The notes below the pieces were generated by a model, which saw nothing but the letters and a program-made list of their open reading frames with translations, ran no database searches and was not told the origin of the DNA. A stretch of DNA of 64,000 bases from an uncultured Clostridia bacterium. Its GTDB lineage: Bacteria > Bacillota > Clostridia > Christensenellales > Borkfalkiaceae. Positions 23,479 through 32,789 of the stretch are shown here, piece by piece (within the stretch, counting starts at the first letter, position 1; each line of letters starts with the position of its first letter). The stretch is taken from contig CALVHR010000003.1 of the NCBI GenBank assembly GCA_944328495.1, positions 1 through 64,000 on the forward strand. The letters are read 5' to 3'. Made by a program: the position numbers and the translations under genes.

Positions 23479-24839
23479 CCGGAAAGTTTATCACGAAAAT
23501 ATGCGCGGCGGCGCTGGCAATTCTGATGCTGGCGTGCGCCGGGCTGTGCGGTTGCGCGGGCGGCGTGAAAGCGCCGTCCGGCGGCACGCAGGTGCAAGAT
23601 CCGCCTGCGGGCGGCGGAAACAGCGGGGACGGTTCGACGGAGGAGATCAAAGAGACGGAGATTCTTTCTTTTGACAACACAAACAATCCGCTTTCGTCGC
23701 GTATCGGCGTGACAGACTGGGGATGTCTGTATATGCCGGATTTGGAAGCGGGGGAATCTTCCCTTCTCAAAGGCGCGGAGTACGTTTTGGGAACGGGCAG
23801 CCGCGTGATCAAAGTTGCATGCGGCAATTTGCAGGCACAGTATCCTTTGGACGATTGGTCGGGCGAAACGTTTGAGCACAGTGCGGACATATTTGCGCAC
23901 GAGACATATCGCAAATTGTTTTTGATGGGATTCGAGACATATTTCATCAGTGTGCCCGAGCGCAAGTCTATCAAATATATCGACGGCGTAAGCGCGGAAG
24001 AGCAGGCGTATGTAGAAGATGAATTCTACCGCATGACAAAATATTTGCTTGAAACGTACCAAGGCAGCGGAAAGACGTTTATTTTGCAGAACTGGGAAAC
24101 GGACAATGCTGTCAGTTATTACATGACGGGCAGCGAAGCGGACGATGTTTTTGTTCTGCGCAGTTATGCGGATTATTTCAACGCGCGGCAGAACGGCATC
24201 AACCGTGCGCGCGATGAGTTTGTGATGAGCGAGCAAAAAAATGTCTATGTATTCGGAGCGATCGAGATCAACAAGCTGGACGAATCGTATTCTTTCCTGC
24301 GCGCGGTCGATAATATCGTCCCGTATACGTATTGCGATCTGTATCTGTATTCGAGTTATGAATACAAAGACAAAGGGAAAGTTTCTTCGGCGCAGGATGT
24401 CTGCGATCAGCTTTCGGAAGCGATGCTGTATTATAAATCCAAACTTCCGAGCCGGTCGTACTATCCGCAGAAAATGTATTTTGGCGAAAACAGGCTTGCG
24501 ATTTCCGAATTCGGTTATCCTGACAAGGCGGACGGATATTCGGGGGAATGGCAGAAGATGGTGGTCGAAGGGCATCTGATGGCAATGCAGGAACTTAATC
24601 TGCAATATGCCGTGTACTGGCAGATCTGTTGCAATGAAGCGACGGGGAGCAATGCTGCGGCGATTAAAGAGATGAATCCAGAGCAGCTTCGCGATTATGT
24701 TATGCAGCCGGGGGATGTGAACGGATTTTATCTGATCCGCCCGGATGGAGTAAAAACGTATACTTTTAATTATCTGAAAAAAGTAATGGAGTCCGATACA
24801 CTTGAGGTTGAGGCAAATAAACCTGAAAGTTGGCAGTGA
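23475..24839 (+). CDS. Lipoprotein, putative clan GH-A-like glycosidase (paralogue of 19863)
   Basis: The 454-residue lipoprotein (lipobox around AGLCGC) has a Gly/Pro linker and one catalytic-type domain. Shared blocks with the protein at 19863 include GSRVIKVACG, SGKTFILQNWETDN, NARQNGINRARDE, FGAIEIN and FYLIRPDGVKTYTFNYLKK. The late strand reads AISEFGYPD, a form typical of the clan GH-A nucleophile (Glu about 344), with the earlier Glu in IEIN (about 263) as acid/base candidate. It lacks the C-terminal beta domain of its relative. The start at 23475 overlaps the previous stop as ATGA and follows AAAAGGAAG. Substrate is unknown. Confidence 0.6.
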   Translation: MTGKFITKICAAALAILMLACAGLCGCAGGVKAPSGGTQVQDPPAGGGNSGDGSTEEIKETEILSFDNTNNPLSSRIGVTDWGCLYMPDLEAGESSLLKGAEYVLGTGSRVIKVACGNLQAQYPLDDWSGETFEHSADIFAHETYRKLFLMGFETYFISVPERKSIKYIDGVSAEEQAYVEDEFYRMTKYLLETYQGSGKTFILQNWETDNAVSYYMTGSEADDVFVLRSYADYFNARQNGINRARDEFVMSEQKNVYVFGAIEINKLDESYSFLRAVDNIVPYTYCDLYLYSSYEYKDKGKVSSAQDVCDQLSEAMLYYKSKLPSRSYYPQKMYFGENRLAISEFGYPDKADGYSGEWQKMVVEGHLMAMQELNLQYAVYWQICCNEATGSNAAAIKEMNPEQLRDYVMQPGDVNGFYLIRPDGVKTYTFNYLKKVMESDTLEVEANKPESWQ

Positions 24840-24874
24840 TCGGCACTGTGTTAAGAAAAAAAAAGGAGGAAGGC

Positions 24875-27800
24875 ATGAAAAAATTAGCAGCTTTTGCATT
24901 GGCGCTGGGCCTTATTGTGCCTGTGGCGGTTGGTACGGCGCGGATCGAAAAGCCCGAGGCCGCGGAATTGACCGTGGTGACGGAAGGGGGCGACTATGAT
25001 GTCGTCGTATACGGAGCCACGAGCGCGGGCGTAACGGCGGCGATCGCTGCCAAGCGCGAGGGGGCGGACGTACTGCTGATTGCGCAGAACGATCTGATCG
25101 GCGGTCTGACCAGCTCCGGGCTGGGCGCGACGGATATGGCAAACAAGGGCGTTGTCGGCGGTATTTCGTACGAGTTTTATAATCGTATATATGAATATTA
25201 TCTGGACGATTCCGCATGGACTTCGCAGACCCGCGAGAAATATTTTGAGGAACTGGGAAAAGATATCTATTCGGGAAAAAACGATACGCTGCAAATGCAG
25301 TGGGTATTTGAGCCGAAGGTCGCGGAGCAAGTCTTTATCGATATGCTGATCGAGGACAATGTGCCCGTGATATTCAATGAGCGGATCGATTTGGAAGAGG
25401 GAGTGACGACGGACGAAAGCGGCACTCGCATTGAATCGCTGGTCACGGAGAGCGGCAAGGAATTTACCGCGAAGGTATTCATTGATTGCTCGTACGAAGG
25501 AGATCTGATGGCGGAAGCGGGCGTTACATATACGATCGGCCGGGAAGCCAACGACGAATACGGCGAAACGATGAACGGGATCCTTCCGAACAATAACGAG
25601 ATCGAGCTGGTCAGCCCTTACATTGTGGAAGGGGACCGCAACAGCGGATTGTTGCCTTTTATTGAGGACAGCGCACTGGGCAGGACGGGAGAAGCGGACA
25701 GCCGCGTGCAAGCGTATTGTTTCCGCTTTACGCTGTCGACCGATCCGGAGAACAGGCTTCCCATCACGAAACCTGCGAACTATCATCCCGAGTGGTACGA
25801 ATCGCGCGCCCGCATCTTTTTAAACAATCCCGAAGCGCCCTGTGAACTGACGCTGAGCAAGATGCCCAATGATAAGACGGACACGAACCATGCGGACTTT
25901 GTGGGAATGAGCTATGAATATGCGGACGGGGATTATCTTTCGAGAAAGAACATCGAAGACGATCACAGGGATTATGTTCTCGGGCTTCTGTATTTCTATG
26001 CATATGATGAGCGTGTGCCGATGGCGATCCGTCAGGAGATCCGCAATTACGGGCTGGCGCTGGACGAATTTACGGACAACGGAAATTTCCCCGTGAATAT
26101 TTATCTGCGCGAAGGCAGGCGGATGGTCAGCGACTATGTGATGAAAGAGAGCGATGTGATCACCGCGTCCGTACCCGGTGTGATCCAGAAAACGACGGCG
26201 CCGTATTCGGTGGGGCAGGGTTTCTACTGGTTTGACTCCCACCGCGTTGCTTACTATATCTATGACATGGGCGAAAACGCGAGCGACGACGGATTCCAGA
26301 CGGACGGAAACTTCTGGAAGTCCCGCCGCGACTATCCGATTTCGTATGAATCCATTCGTCCGAAGAAAGAAGAATGCGTGAACCTTTTTGTTCCCGTGTG
26401 CCTGTCTTCGACGCATGCCGCATACGGTTCTATCCGTATGGAAACGACATATATGATCGTGGCGGAGTCGGCGGGCACGGCGGCGGCGATGAGCGTGCAA
26501 GAGATGGAGACGAACGCAGATTTTTGCGTGCAGGATCTCAATTATGCCGATTTGGCAGTCAAACTTTCGGAAAACGGTCAGCTTTTGGGCGATATTGTCG
26601 CTCCCGATATTCCGGAAGGCGAATTGTCCGTTCTCAAACTTTGCGTGAGCGGGGTCATTGACAGTTCGTCCGCCGATACACTGTACGAAGCGCTTCGCAC
26701 CGACGGTTTCAATACGACCGAACGCGTTCTTGCCGTTCGCGATGTGATGTATGCGGCGGCAAAGCGTATCGATAAGTATGCGACGGTAGGAGAAACGGCG
26801 GAAATCCTCAATAAATTCGGCATGATCGGCAATGTGGCGGAATGGACTGCACTGTTCAGCGAAACGCCTCCTGCGGGGCTTTCACAGCAGAATGTGATCG
26901 GCGTGTTCAATGCGATCGCGGAATTCTTTGCGGTGGAGTCGCCCGAAGGATATATCACCGACTGGGTCAATTATTTCTATGACAACAATATTATCGATGC
27001 AGAGTTGCGCGATTATTTTGACGACAATGCCGTAAGCGGCAGAGCTTGCGAAACGGCAAAGACGCGTACGTTGTTGATGGCGATCGCGCGCACGCTCGAA
27101 CCGAGCGTAAGCGACGGCACAACGGCGTTGCAAGTATATGTCAGCGCAGGCTTGATCGGCAATACTGCCGCATGGACGGGCATTTTTGACGGAACGGCGG
27201 CGAGCGTGTCCGGTTCCAACCTCAACGCTCTGCTGAAAAAAGTTTATCCGTACATGGTCTCCAATGAGAGCAAATGGCAGGGCAGGATCGGTACGGCATG
27301 CCTCGACTTCCTTGTTTCGGCAGGGATTCTCGTCGAAAGCGACACGGCAACATATACAGCGCTTTTGAGCGGCACGTCGGACAGCACGACGGTAGAAGCG
27401 GCGACGGCAAAAGCAGTTATCGTCAGCGGTGCGCGGTATTTTAACGGCGCGGCGACGGAAGCTGACGCTTTGCAGATCCTTACAGAGAAAGGCATCGATA
27501 CGAGTGCGCTTTCCTCAGTCATGCAGGGCACGCCTGCACAGGGCGGCGCAATGCGCGCATTCCTCTCGGCGTTGCAGACGGCGATAATCGAAAACCCGAT
27601 CATTGATCCTATGACACAGGAAGATTTTGCGCAGGCAGTTGCTCTGAATATTCTCACGCAGGATCAGGCGGATTCCCTTATGGAAAATGCAGTGTTTGGC
27701 GGCAACGTACAGAGTTTGGAGCTGACCGATCTGCTGAGTAAAATTTCGGCAAGATTGACCGTTTCGGGCGATACGTATATCGTAAAACTGTTCAATGCGG

Positions 27801-28951
27801 GCATTTTGAATGAATCGCAGAAAGCATTGCTTGAAGAGGGCGGAGAGACTGTTGCGGGCGATGTCGCGAACATGATCCTTCGTTCGGCTCTCACATATGT
27901 TGCGGAAAACAATGCTTCTCTTTCGACTGAAAACAGCGCTTTCCTTACGGGGAAAAACATTATCACGCAGGAAGAAGCAGCACAGCTGAATACGTTCTCG
28001 ACATTCGGTTTTGCGCCCAAGGCGCTTGTGCAAAAGATCTTTATCGGACTTGCACGCTATATCGATACGAATGTTACGGAAGATCTCAGCGACGCGCTCT
28101 CTCTGCTCAAAGACATCAATGCGGTGGGCAACGTGGACGGTTGGACCGAACAATTCACGGGAGAATTGCTCAACGGTAAGGACTGTCTGAACGTGCTGAA
28201 CGTTGCGATCGCTTTTGCGGGGGAGGACGGAACGCTGGAAGATTATCGTTATCTTGAAGAAAAAGCCTATATTTCTTCCGAAGATGCGACGTATTATGTT
28301 CGCCACGCGAACAATTCCAATACGGCGACTCGCACGAAGATCGTCGATCTTATGATCGCGATGGCAAAGGGCATGGATACGGACGGCAGCGTAACGGACG
28401 GGGAGAGTGCAGTTGCAGAGATTGTAGAAAACAAAGTGATCTCCAACAGTACGGCATGGCTTGCGATCGTCAATTCGACGGATGAAACGATTGTCGTCGC
28501 GGACGTGATCAATTTGGTCGATAAGTGCGTTGCCAAGCTGAAAGTTTTGGAAGATATGCAGGGTGACGTCGAATATTTGAGCGATGAGGTGCTCGACTGG
28601 TTTGTCGCGCAGGGGTATATTCTTAGCGGTAATTATGATAAAGAATATTTTTTGAGCCAGGCAAATTCGGCGATCTCCGCTGTATCGAATGTCGGCGAAA
28701 CGAAGAATATGCTGACGCGTGCTTTCCGCGGGGTTACCGGTTCTAACAAATATACTTCCGGCTCTGCGTTAACGAAAAAGGTTACCGAAACTTCTTTCAC
28801 GTTCAGTGACGATCCGCAAGAAGATACAACGCTTCGTGCTTCTTGGTATGGGTTATTGGAGGCATCGTCTGTTGTCGGCATGACGGTAAACGGCAATGAT
28901 CTCCGCGTGCTGATGAATCGAATTTACGATTACATGAATCCCGAGGTGTAA
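24875..28951 (+). CDS. Giant secreted FAD-dependent oxidoreductase with tandem helical repeats
   Basis: The 1358-residue protein has a signal peptide (cut near residue 29). An FAD-binding domain of the FAD_oxidored/xanthan-lyase-associated type spans about 41-570: the dinucleotide fold reads DVVVYGATSAGVTAAIAA at 42-59, then LIGGLTSSGLGATD, FIDCSYEGDLMAEAG and RREGRRM-like REGRRMVSDYVM. From about 575 to the end, roughly 780 residues form tandem units of about 107 residues with marker segments such as GMIGNVAEWTALF (about 645), GLIGNTAAWTGIF (about 754), DINAVGNVDGWTEQF (about 1077) and VISNSTAWLAIV (about 1184). No membrane anchor is present. The repeats are of no family I recognise; a distant likeness to SLH domains is possible. 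Oxidation of a sugar or of a lipid-linked substrate is a guess. Confidence 0.7.
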   Translation: MKKLAAFALALGLIVPVAVGTARIEKPEAAELTVVTEGGDYDVVVYGATSAGVTAAIAAKREGADVLLIAQNDLIGGLTSSGLGATDMANKGVVGGISYEFYNRIYEYYLDDSAWTSQTREKYFEELGKDIYSGKNDTLQMQWVFEPKVAEQVFIDMLIEDNVPVIFNERIDLEEGVTTDESGTRIESLVTESGKEFTAKVFIDCSYEGDLMAEAGVTYTIGREANDEYGETMNGILPNNNEIELVSPYIVEGDRNSGLLPFIEDSALGRTGEADSRVQAYCFRFTLSTDPENRLPITKPANYHPEWYESRARIFLNNPEAPCELTLSKMPNDKTDTNHADFVGMSYEYADGDYLSRKNIEDDHRDYVLGLLYFYAYDERVPMAIRQEIRNYGLALDEFTDNGNFPVNIYLREGRRMVSDYVMKESDVITASVPGVIQKTTAPYSVGQGFYWFDSHRVAYYIYDMGENASDDGFQTDGNFWKSRRDYPISYESIRPKKEECVNLFVPVCLSSTHAAYGSIRMETTYMIVAESAGTAAAMSVQEMETNADFCVQDLNYADLAVKLSENGQLLGDIVAPDIPEGELSVLKLCVSGVIDSSSADTLYEALRTDGFNTTERVLAVRDVMYAAAKRIDKYATVGETAEILNKFGMIGNVAEWTALFSETPPAGLSQQNVIGVFNAIAEFFAVESPEGYITDWVNYFYDNNIIDAELRDYFDDNAVSGRACETAKTRTLLMAIARTLEPSVSDGTTALQVYVSAGLIGNTAAWTGIFDGTAASVSGSNLNALLKKVYPYMVSNESKWQGRIGTACLDFLVSAGILVESDTATYTALLSGTSDSTTVEAATAKAVIVSGARYFNGAATEADALQILTEKGIDTSALSSVMQGTPAQGGAMRAFLSALQTAIIENPIIDPMTQEDFAQAVALNILTQDQADSLMENAVFGGNVQSLELTDLLSKISARLTVSGDTYIVKLFNAGILNESQKALLEEGGETVAGDVANMILRSALTYVAENNASLSTENSAFLTGKNIITQEEAAQLNTFSTFGFAPKALVQKIFIGLARYIDTNVTEDLSDALSLLKDINAVGNVDGWTEQFTGELLNGKDCLNVLNVAIAFAGEDGTLEDYRYLEEKAYISSEDATYYVRHANNSNTATRTKIVDLMIAMAKGMDTDGSVTDGESAVAEIVENKVISNSTAWLAIVNSTDETIVVADVINLVDKCVAKLKVLEDMQGDVEYLSDEVLDWFVAQGYILSGNYDKEYFLSQANSAISAVSNVGETKNMLTRAFRGVTGSNKYTSGSALTKKVTETSFTFSDDPQEDTTLRASWYGLLEASSVVGMTVNGNDLRVLMNRIYDYMNPEV

Positions 28952-28953
28952 AG

Positions 28954-30258
28954 ATGAAACTGAAAAGAATAGTATTGGCGGCAACTCTTACCGCATGTCT
29001 TGCAGGCACAACGATGTTCGGGGTATCGGCGTTTGCCGATACCACCGACACGGTGGATATTCCCGATGCAACGCTGAAAGCTGCGATCATCGAAACGTTG
29101 GAGCTTCCTTCTTCGCAGATTACGGAGGCCGATATGAAACAGCTGACGGGGCTGGAAACGCCCGTCAACGATCCTGCGCAGCAGATCACGAGCATCGAGG
29201 GATTGCAATATGCGACAAACCTCAAAACTTTGGATCTGGATTATAATAAGATCACGGATTTTTCGCCCATTGCGAATCTGACTAAGTTGGAAACGCTGGA
29301 CATATCTTACAACAACGGTGCGGTGCAGGGTACGGATGGCGTGACGGATATTTCCTGTCTTGCGGGATTGACCAATCTGAAAAGTTTTTCGTCCATCGGC
29401 AATGCGGGCGTACAGGATTACAGCGTTGTATCCAATTTTGCAGGGCTGACGTATCTCAATTTAAGTATTTGCGAACTGAGTGATGTTTCGTTTGTGAGCG
29501 AACTCACGTCTTTGGAAAGCCTGTATCTCGTATTTAATGATATTTATGACGTTGTGCCGTTGCAAGGGCTTACATCGCTGAAAGTTCTTGCGCTCGGTTC
29601 AAACAAATTGCAGGATATTTCGGTCGTTGCCGATATGACTGAACTTGTGCAATTTACGGTACAGGATAACTATATTGAGGATTTCTCGCCCGTACTGGGG
29701 CTTTCGAAGCTGAACTATCTGGATGTATCCCGCAATTTCCTTTCGGATGAACAGATGATTCAGATCATGGAAACTCTTTCTGATGCGGAAACGGTGTATG
29801 TGTCTCCGCAGAACGACGACAGCAAAAAGGCAGAACTTATCTGTCTGAACACCTATGCGGAGCAGCTCAATGTCGGGGATACGGTCACGCTTTCGGCGAG
29901 TACGTTTGACGGAACGGCGCTGGACGTTTCGTACAGTTCTTCCAATGAAGCGATCGCGACGGTAGATGCAGACGGAAAAATCACGGCGGTGAGCGCAGGA
30001 TTTTGCTATATCAAAGCGACGTACAACGGTTATTCCCGTCCCTGTGCGGTTACGGTCATTCAACCGGATGAAGGAGGAGATCAGACGCCCGGCGGAGAAG
30101 ATCAAACACCGGGCGGAGAGGATACGACACCTCCCGACGATACCGCCGGCGGTTGCAGCGGAAGTGTGTTTGGCGCGGCAGGAGTGATCGGCGGCGCGGC
30201 GCTTTTGGCTGCCGTTATGCTGGTCGGGAGGAAAAAAGGTGAAACTCGGAATAATTAA
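28954..30258 (+). CDS. Surface leucine-rich repeat protein with Ig-like domain and GGCSG anchor
   Basis: The 434-residue protein has a signal peptide (to about AFADT), a short helical cap, and internalin-like leucine-rich repeats at about residues 75-270 (TNLKTLDLDYNKITDFSPI, TKLETLDISYNN and so on, about 22 residues each). A Big_2-type Ig-like domain follows at about 290-370 (VGDTVTLSAS, VSYSSSNEAIATVDADGKI). A Gly/Glu/Pro linker then leads to GGCSG, a membrane helix and a basic tail. LRRs of this sort mediate protein or glycan contact at the cell surface. It begins 2 bases after the FAD gene's stop, so coupling is close, and it overlaps the next gene by 20 bases. Confidence 0.8.
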   Translation: MKLKRIVLAATLTACLAGTTMFGVSAFADTTDTVDIPDATLKAAIIETLELPSSQITEADMKQLTGLETPVNDPAQQITSIEGLQYATNLKTLDLDYNKITDFSPIANLTKLETLDISYNNGAVQGTDGVTDISCLAGLTNLKSFSSIGNAGVQDYSVVSNFAGLTYLNLSICELSDVSFVSELTSLESLYLVFNDIYDVVPLQGLTSLKVLALGSNKLQDISVVADMTELVQFTVQDNYIEDFSPVLGLSKLNYLDVSRNFLSDEQMIQIMETLSDAETVYVSPQNDDSKKAELICLNTYAEQLNVGDTVTLSASTFDGTALDVSYSSSNEAIATVDADGKITAVSAGFCYIKATYNGYSRPCAVTVIQPDEGGDQTPGGEDQTPGGEDTTPPDDTAGGCSGSVFGAAGVIGGAALLAAVMLVGRKKGETRNN

Positions 30259-32701
30259 AGCGTGGGTTTGCGCTTTGGCTGCCTTTATGGCGATAATGCT
30301 GGCATGCGGGGTGCTTTTGATATGTGCGCCCCGCGCATACGCGGCCGAGAGCGGTTACGAATTAGACATGAGCGGTGCGCCCACCGAAACACTTTGTTTT
30401 GCGGAAGTGATCGGAAACGACATGCTTTATCAGCAAAACGAGCCTGTTTCGGTTTGGGGATTTGCGCCGGCGGGAAGCGAGATAGAGATCACCTTATCCG
30501 AGCAAAGCGGCGGTGCGTCGATACAGCGCGTGCAGGTGCAGGCAAACTCGGAAGGATATTATATTGCCGAGTTGAGCGGGATGCCTGCCTCGTATAAAGA
30601 ATACAAGATCGCTGCAACGGACGGAATTACGACGGTCACGGCGGAACGCATTTTGTTCGGGGAACTGTTTTTGAGCGCAGGGCAGTCGAATATGGCATTG
30701 AACGTAAAATATTGTTCCAATGCAGACGAAATTTTAGACAATGCGGATAATCCTTATATTCGGGTATTCATGTCGCCTGAAATTGCGGGCGCGGCGAATG
30801 TTCCGTATTATCCTGCGGCGTATTGGGAGGGCGGCGTTTGGGCGCGCGGTGACAGCAGTGTGCTGATCCAAGGCGCGAGCGCAGTCTGCTATAATTTTGC
30901 GCTCGAGCTGTTCGACAAGCTCAATACAAACGGGCAGGAAGTTCCCGTCGGATTTTTAAATGCCGCAAAGGGAGCGACGAGCATCGAAGCGTGGCTTTCC
31001 CGTCCTTCCATCGATCTTGAAAGCGCAGAAGTGTATGAATATCTCGACGATAAGGGAAGGCTTTTGACGGAAGAGGAATATAACCAGAAAGGTTCGCAGA
31101 ATTTCAACCAGGTTTCGGCGATGTTCAATTCCAAGATCGCTCCTTTGTCCAATTTGTATATAGCGGGAATTTTGTGGTATCAGGGCGAAAACAATGTCGG
31201 AAACGAAGTCGCGGGGCAGTATTATCGCAAAGCGCTTTCGTTATTGGCGCAGGATTGGAGCAAATGGTTTAACGGCGGAACGGAGACCATTCCGATGATC
31301 TTTGCGCAGATCACGCCGCATAACTATAAGTATGAAGGCGAGGCTTTCGCCTATATGTTGGAAGGAATGGCAGAGGCGTACACGGACAGTGCGGAGCATA
31401 TGGCGATGGTCACGACTTATGATATTCCGCTCGACTGGTACAATCCTTCGTTTGCATACCGTTCGCCCATTCATCCGATCGTAAAAGAGCCAGTCGGGAA
31501 ACGCATGGCGGCGTTTGCCTATAATATGCTGTACGGTGGCACAGGTGCAAAATCTTCGCCCGTTCTGAAAGAAGCAACATTTTCGGACGGGAAGGCGATT
31601 TTGTCCTTTGAAAATGCCACGGGTTTGAAAACGACCAACGGGCTGGACGTGACGGGATTTACTTTATGCGGGGCAAATCGTATCTTTTATCCTGCGGATG
31701 CCGTAATCAACGCGGACGGCAGCGTGACGCTTACGAGCCGTTGGGTCAAAGAACCGATCGCGGCTGCATATGCGTTTTCGGAAATGATCTCGTCGGCAAA
31801 TCTGTGCTCGGAGGAAGGTTTCCCCGTTGCGCCTTTCCGCACGGACAAGGTCGAATCGGTATATTATCATCCCAAAGATTGGCAGCTGTGCGATGCGACG
31901 CAGTATTTTGTTTCGTACGGGAGCGGTACGGACGAATCTCTCGCAAAATATTTTGATGCATATACGACGAGCTCCAACACGTCTTTGACGACAGTCACGA
32001 ACGGTGACAGCGGCAATGCGTTGCGGCTGAATTACACATTGCGCGGCAGAGAAGAATTTTACCTTTCGCCTGTGTTGGGCAAAGACAAGGAAAACGGTAT
32101 TTTTGAGCAATTTATAAATTACGATACCATCTCTTTCAAGGTACGCAACAGTCAGGGGCGTGATGTCGATGTGGCCCGCGTGCAGATCACTCTTGCCGAC
32201 GGCAGGGCGTTTGATGCGGCGTTGGCGGTCGGAGAAGGAACGGGCACAAAAGTACCTGCAAACGGCGAAGAATTTACGACGTACTATTTCAGCCTGAATC
32301 CTACATTTGCGCAAGAAAATGCGACGCAGGAAGAGCTTGCAGCGCTGCGCGCCATGATCACGGACATCAAAGTGTATTTCCGCGATTTTGCATCGGGAAG
32401 CATTGACGTGGACAGTTTCGATTACGGAAATATCGCCGATCTGAATTTGGCGTACGATGAGGACGGTTCTTCGGAAGAAGGGACAAATCCTCCGGATCAA
32501 GGCGAGACTGAAGATCCGGATGGAAATGAAACGCATCCGACGCCGGGCGGCGATGATACGTTGCCTCCCGATGGATCGGGCGAGGAAACGGGCGGAGATG
32601 AAGGCGGCTGCGGCGGCAATATTGCGCACTCTGCGGGCATTGTCGGCGGCATTCTTTGCCTGGGCGTGATCGTTCTAAGTATGGCAAAGAGAAAGGAATG
32701 A
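30239..32701 (+). CDS. Surface sialate O-acetylesterase-like (SASA) esterase with GGCGG anchor
   Basis: The 820-residue protein starts at GTG behind GGGAGG. A signal peptide ends near YAAESG. A small beta domain (PVSVWGFAPAGSEIEITL) precedes the SGNH-type SASA esterase domain with AGQSNMAL at about residues 147-154 (Ser nucleophile) and a late SPIHP at about 416-420 supplying His. These enzymes remove O-acetyl groups from sugars, including xylan, mannan or sialic acid. A C-terminal beta-sandwich at about 545-735, a Pro/Gly/Asp linker, GGCGG, a membrane helix and KRKE follow. It is the last gene before a terminator. Surface deacetylation before import is the likely role. Confidence 0.8.
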   Translation: MKLGIIKAWVCALAAFMAIMLACGVLLICAPRAYAAESGYELDMSGAPTETLCFAEVIGNDMLYQQNEPVSVWGFAPAGSEIEITLSEQSGGASIQRVQVQANSEGYYIAELSGMPASYKEYKIAATDGITTVTAERILFGELFLSAGQSNMALNVKYCSNADEILDNADNPYIRVFMSPEIAGAANVPYYPAAYWEGGVWARGDSSVLIQGASAVCYNFALELFDKLNTNGQEVPVGFLNAAKGATSIEAWLSRPSIDLESAEVYEYLDDKGRLLTEEEYNQKGSQNFNQVSAMFNSKIAPLSNLYIAGILWYQGENNVGNEVAGQYYRKALSLLAQDWSKWFNGGTETIPMIFAQITPHNYKYEGEAFAYMLEGMAEAYTDSAEHMAMVTTYDIPLDWYNPSFAYRSPIHPIVKEPVGKRMAAFAYNMLYGGTGAKSSPVLKEATFSDGKAILSFENATGLKTTNGLDVTGFTLCGANRIFYPADAVINADGSVTLTSRWVKEPIAAAYAFSEMISSANLCSEEGFPVAPFRTDKVESVYYHPKDWQLCDATQYFVSYGSGTDESLAKYFDAYTTSSNTSLTTVTNGDSGNALRLNYTLRGREEFYLSPVLGKDKENGIFEQFINYDTISFKVRNSQGRDVDVARVQITLADGRAFDAALAVGEGTGTKVPANGEEFTTYYFSLNPTFAQENATQEELAALRAMITDIKVYFRDFASGSIDVDSFDYGNIADLNLAYDEDGSSEEGTNPPDQGETEDPDGNETHPTPGGDDTLPPDGSGEETGGDEGGCGGNIAHSAGIVGGILCLGVIVLSMAKRKE

Positions 32702-32722
32702 TCGAAAGGTGAAAGAGTATAA

Positions 32723-32756
32723 AGGGCGTTGGGGAAGAAATTCCCGAACGCTCTTT
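32723..32756 (+). terminator. Terminator of the first glycan operon
   Basis: AGGGCGTTGGGGAA paired with TTCCCGAACGCTC (one G-U pair, short loop), followed by TTTT. It separates the long surface-protein operon from the phosphohexomutase. Confidence 0.65.
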
Positions 32757-32789
32757 TGGACGAAAAAGACAGTAACGCAAGGAGAAAAC

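Noticed and set aside
23235..24899. 554-codon antisense frame
   Set aside because: It is opposite the GH-A-like lipoprotein gene, is Arg/Ile-rich and lacks family motifs.
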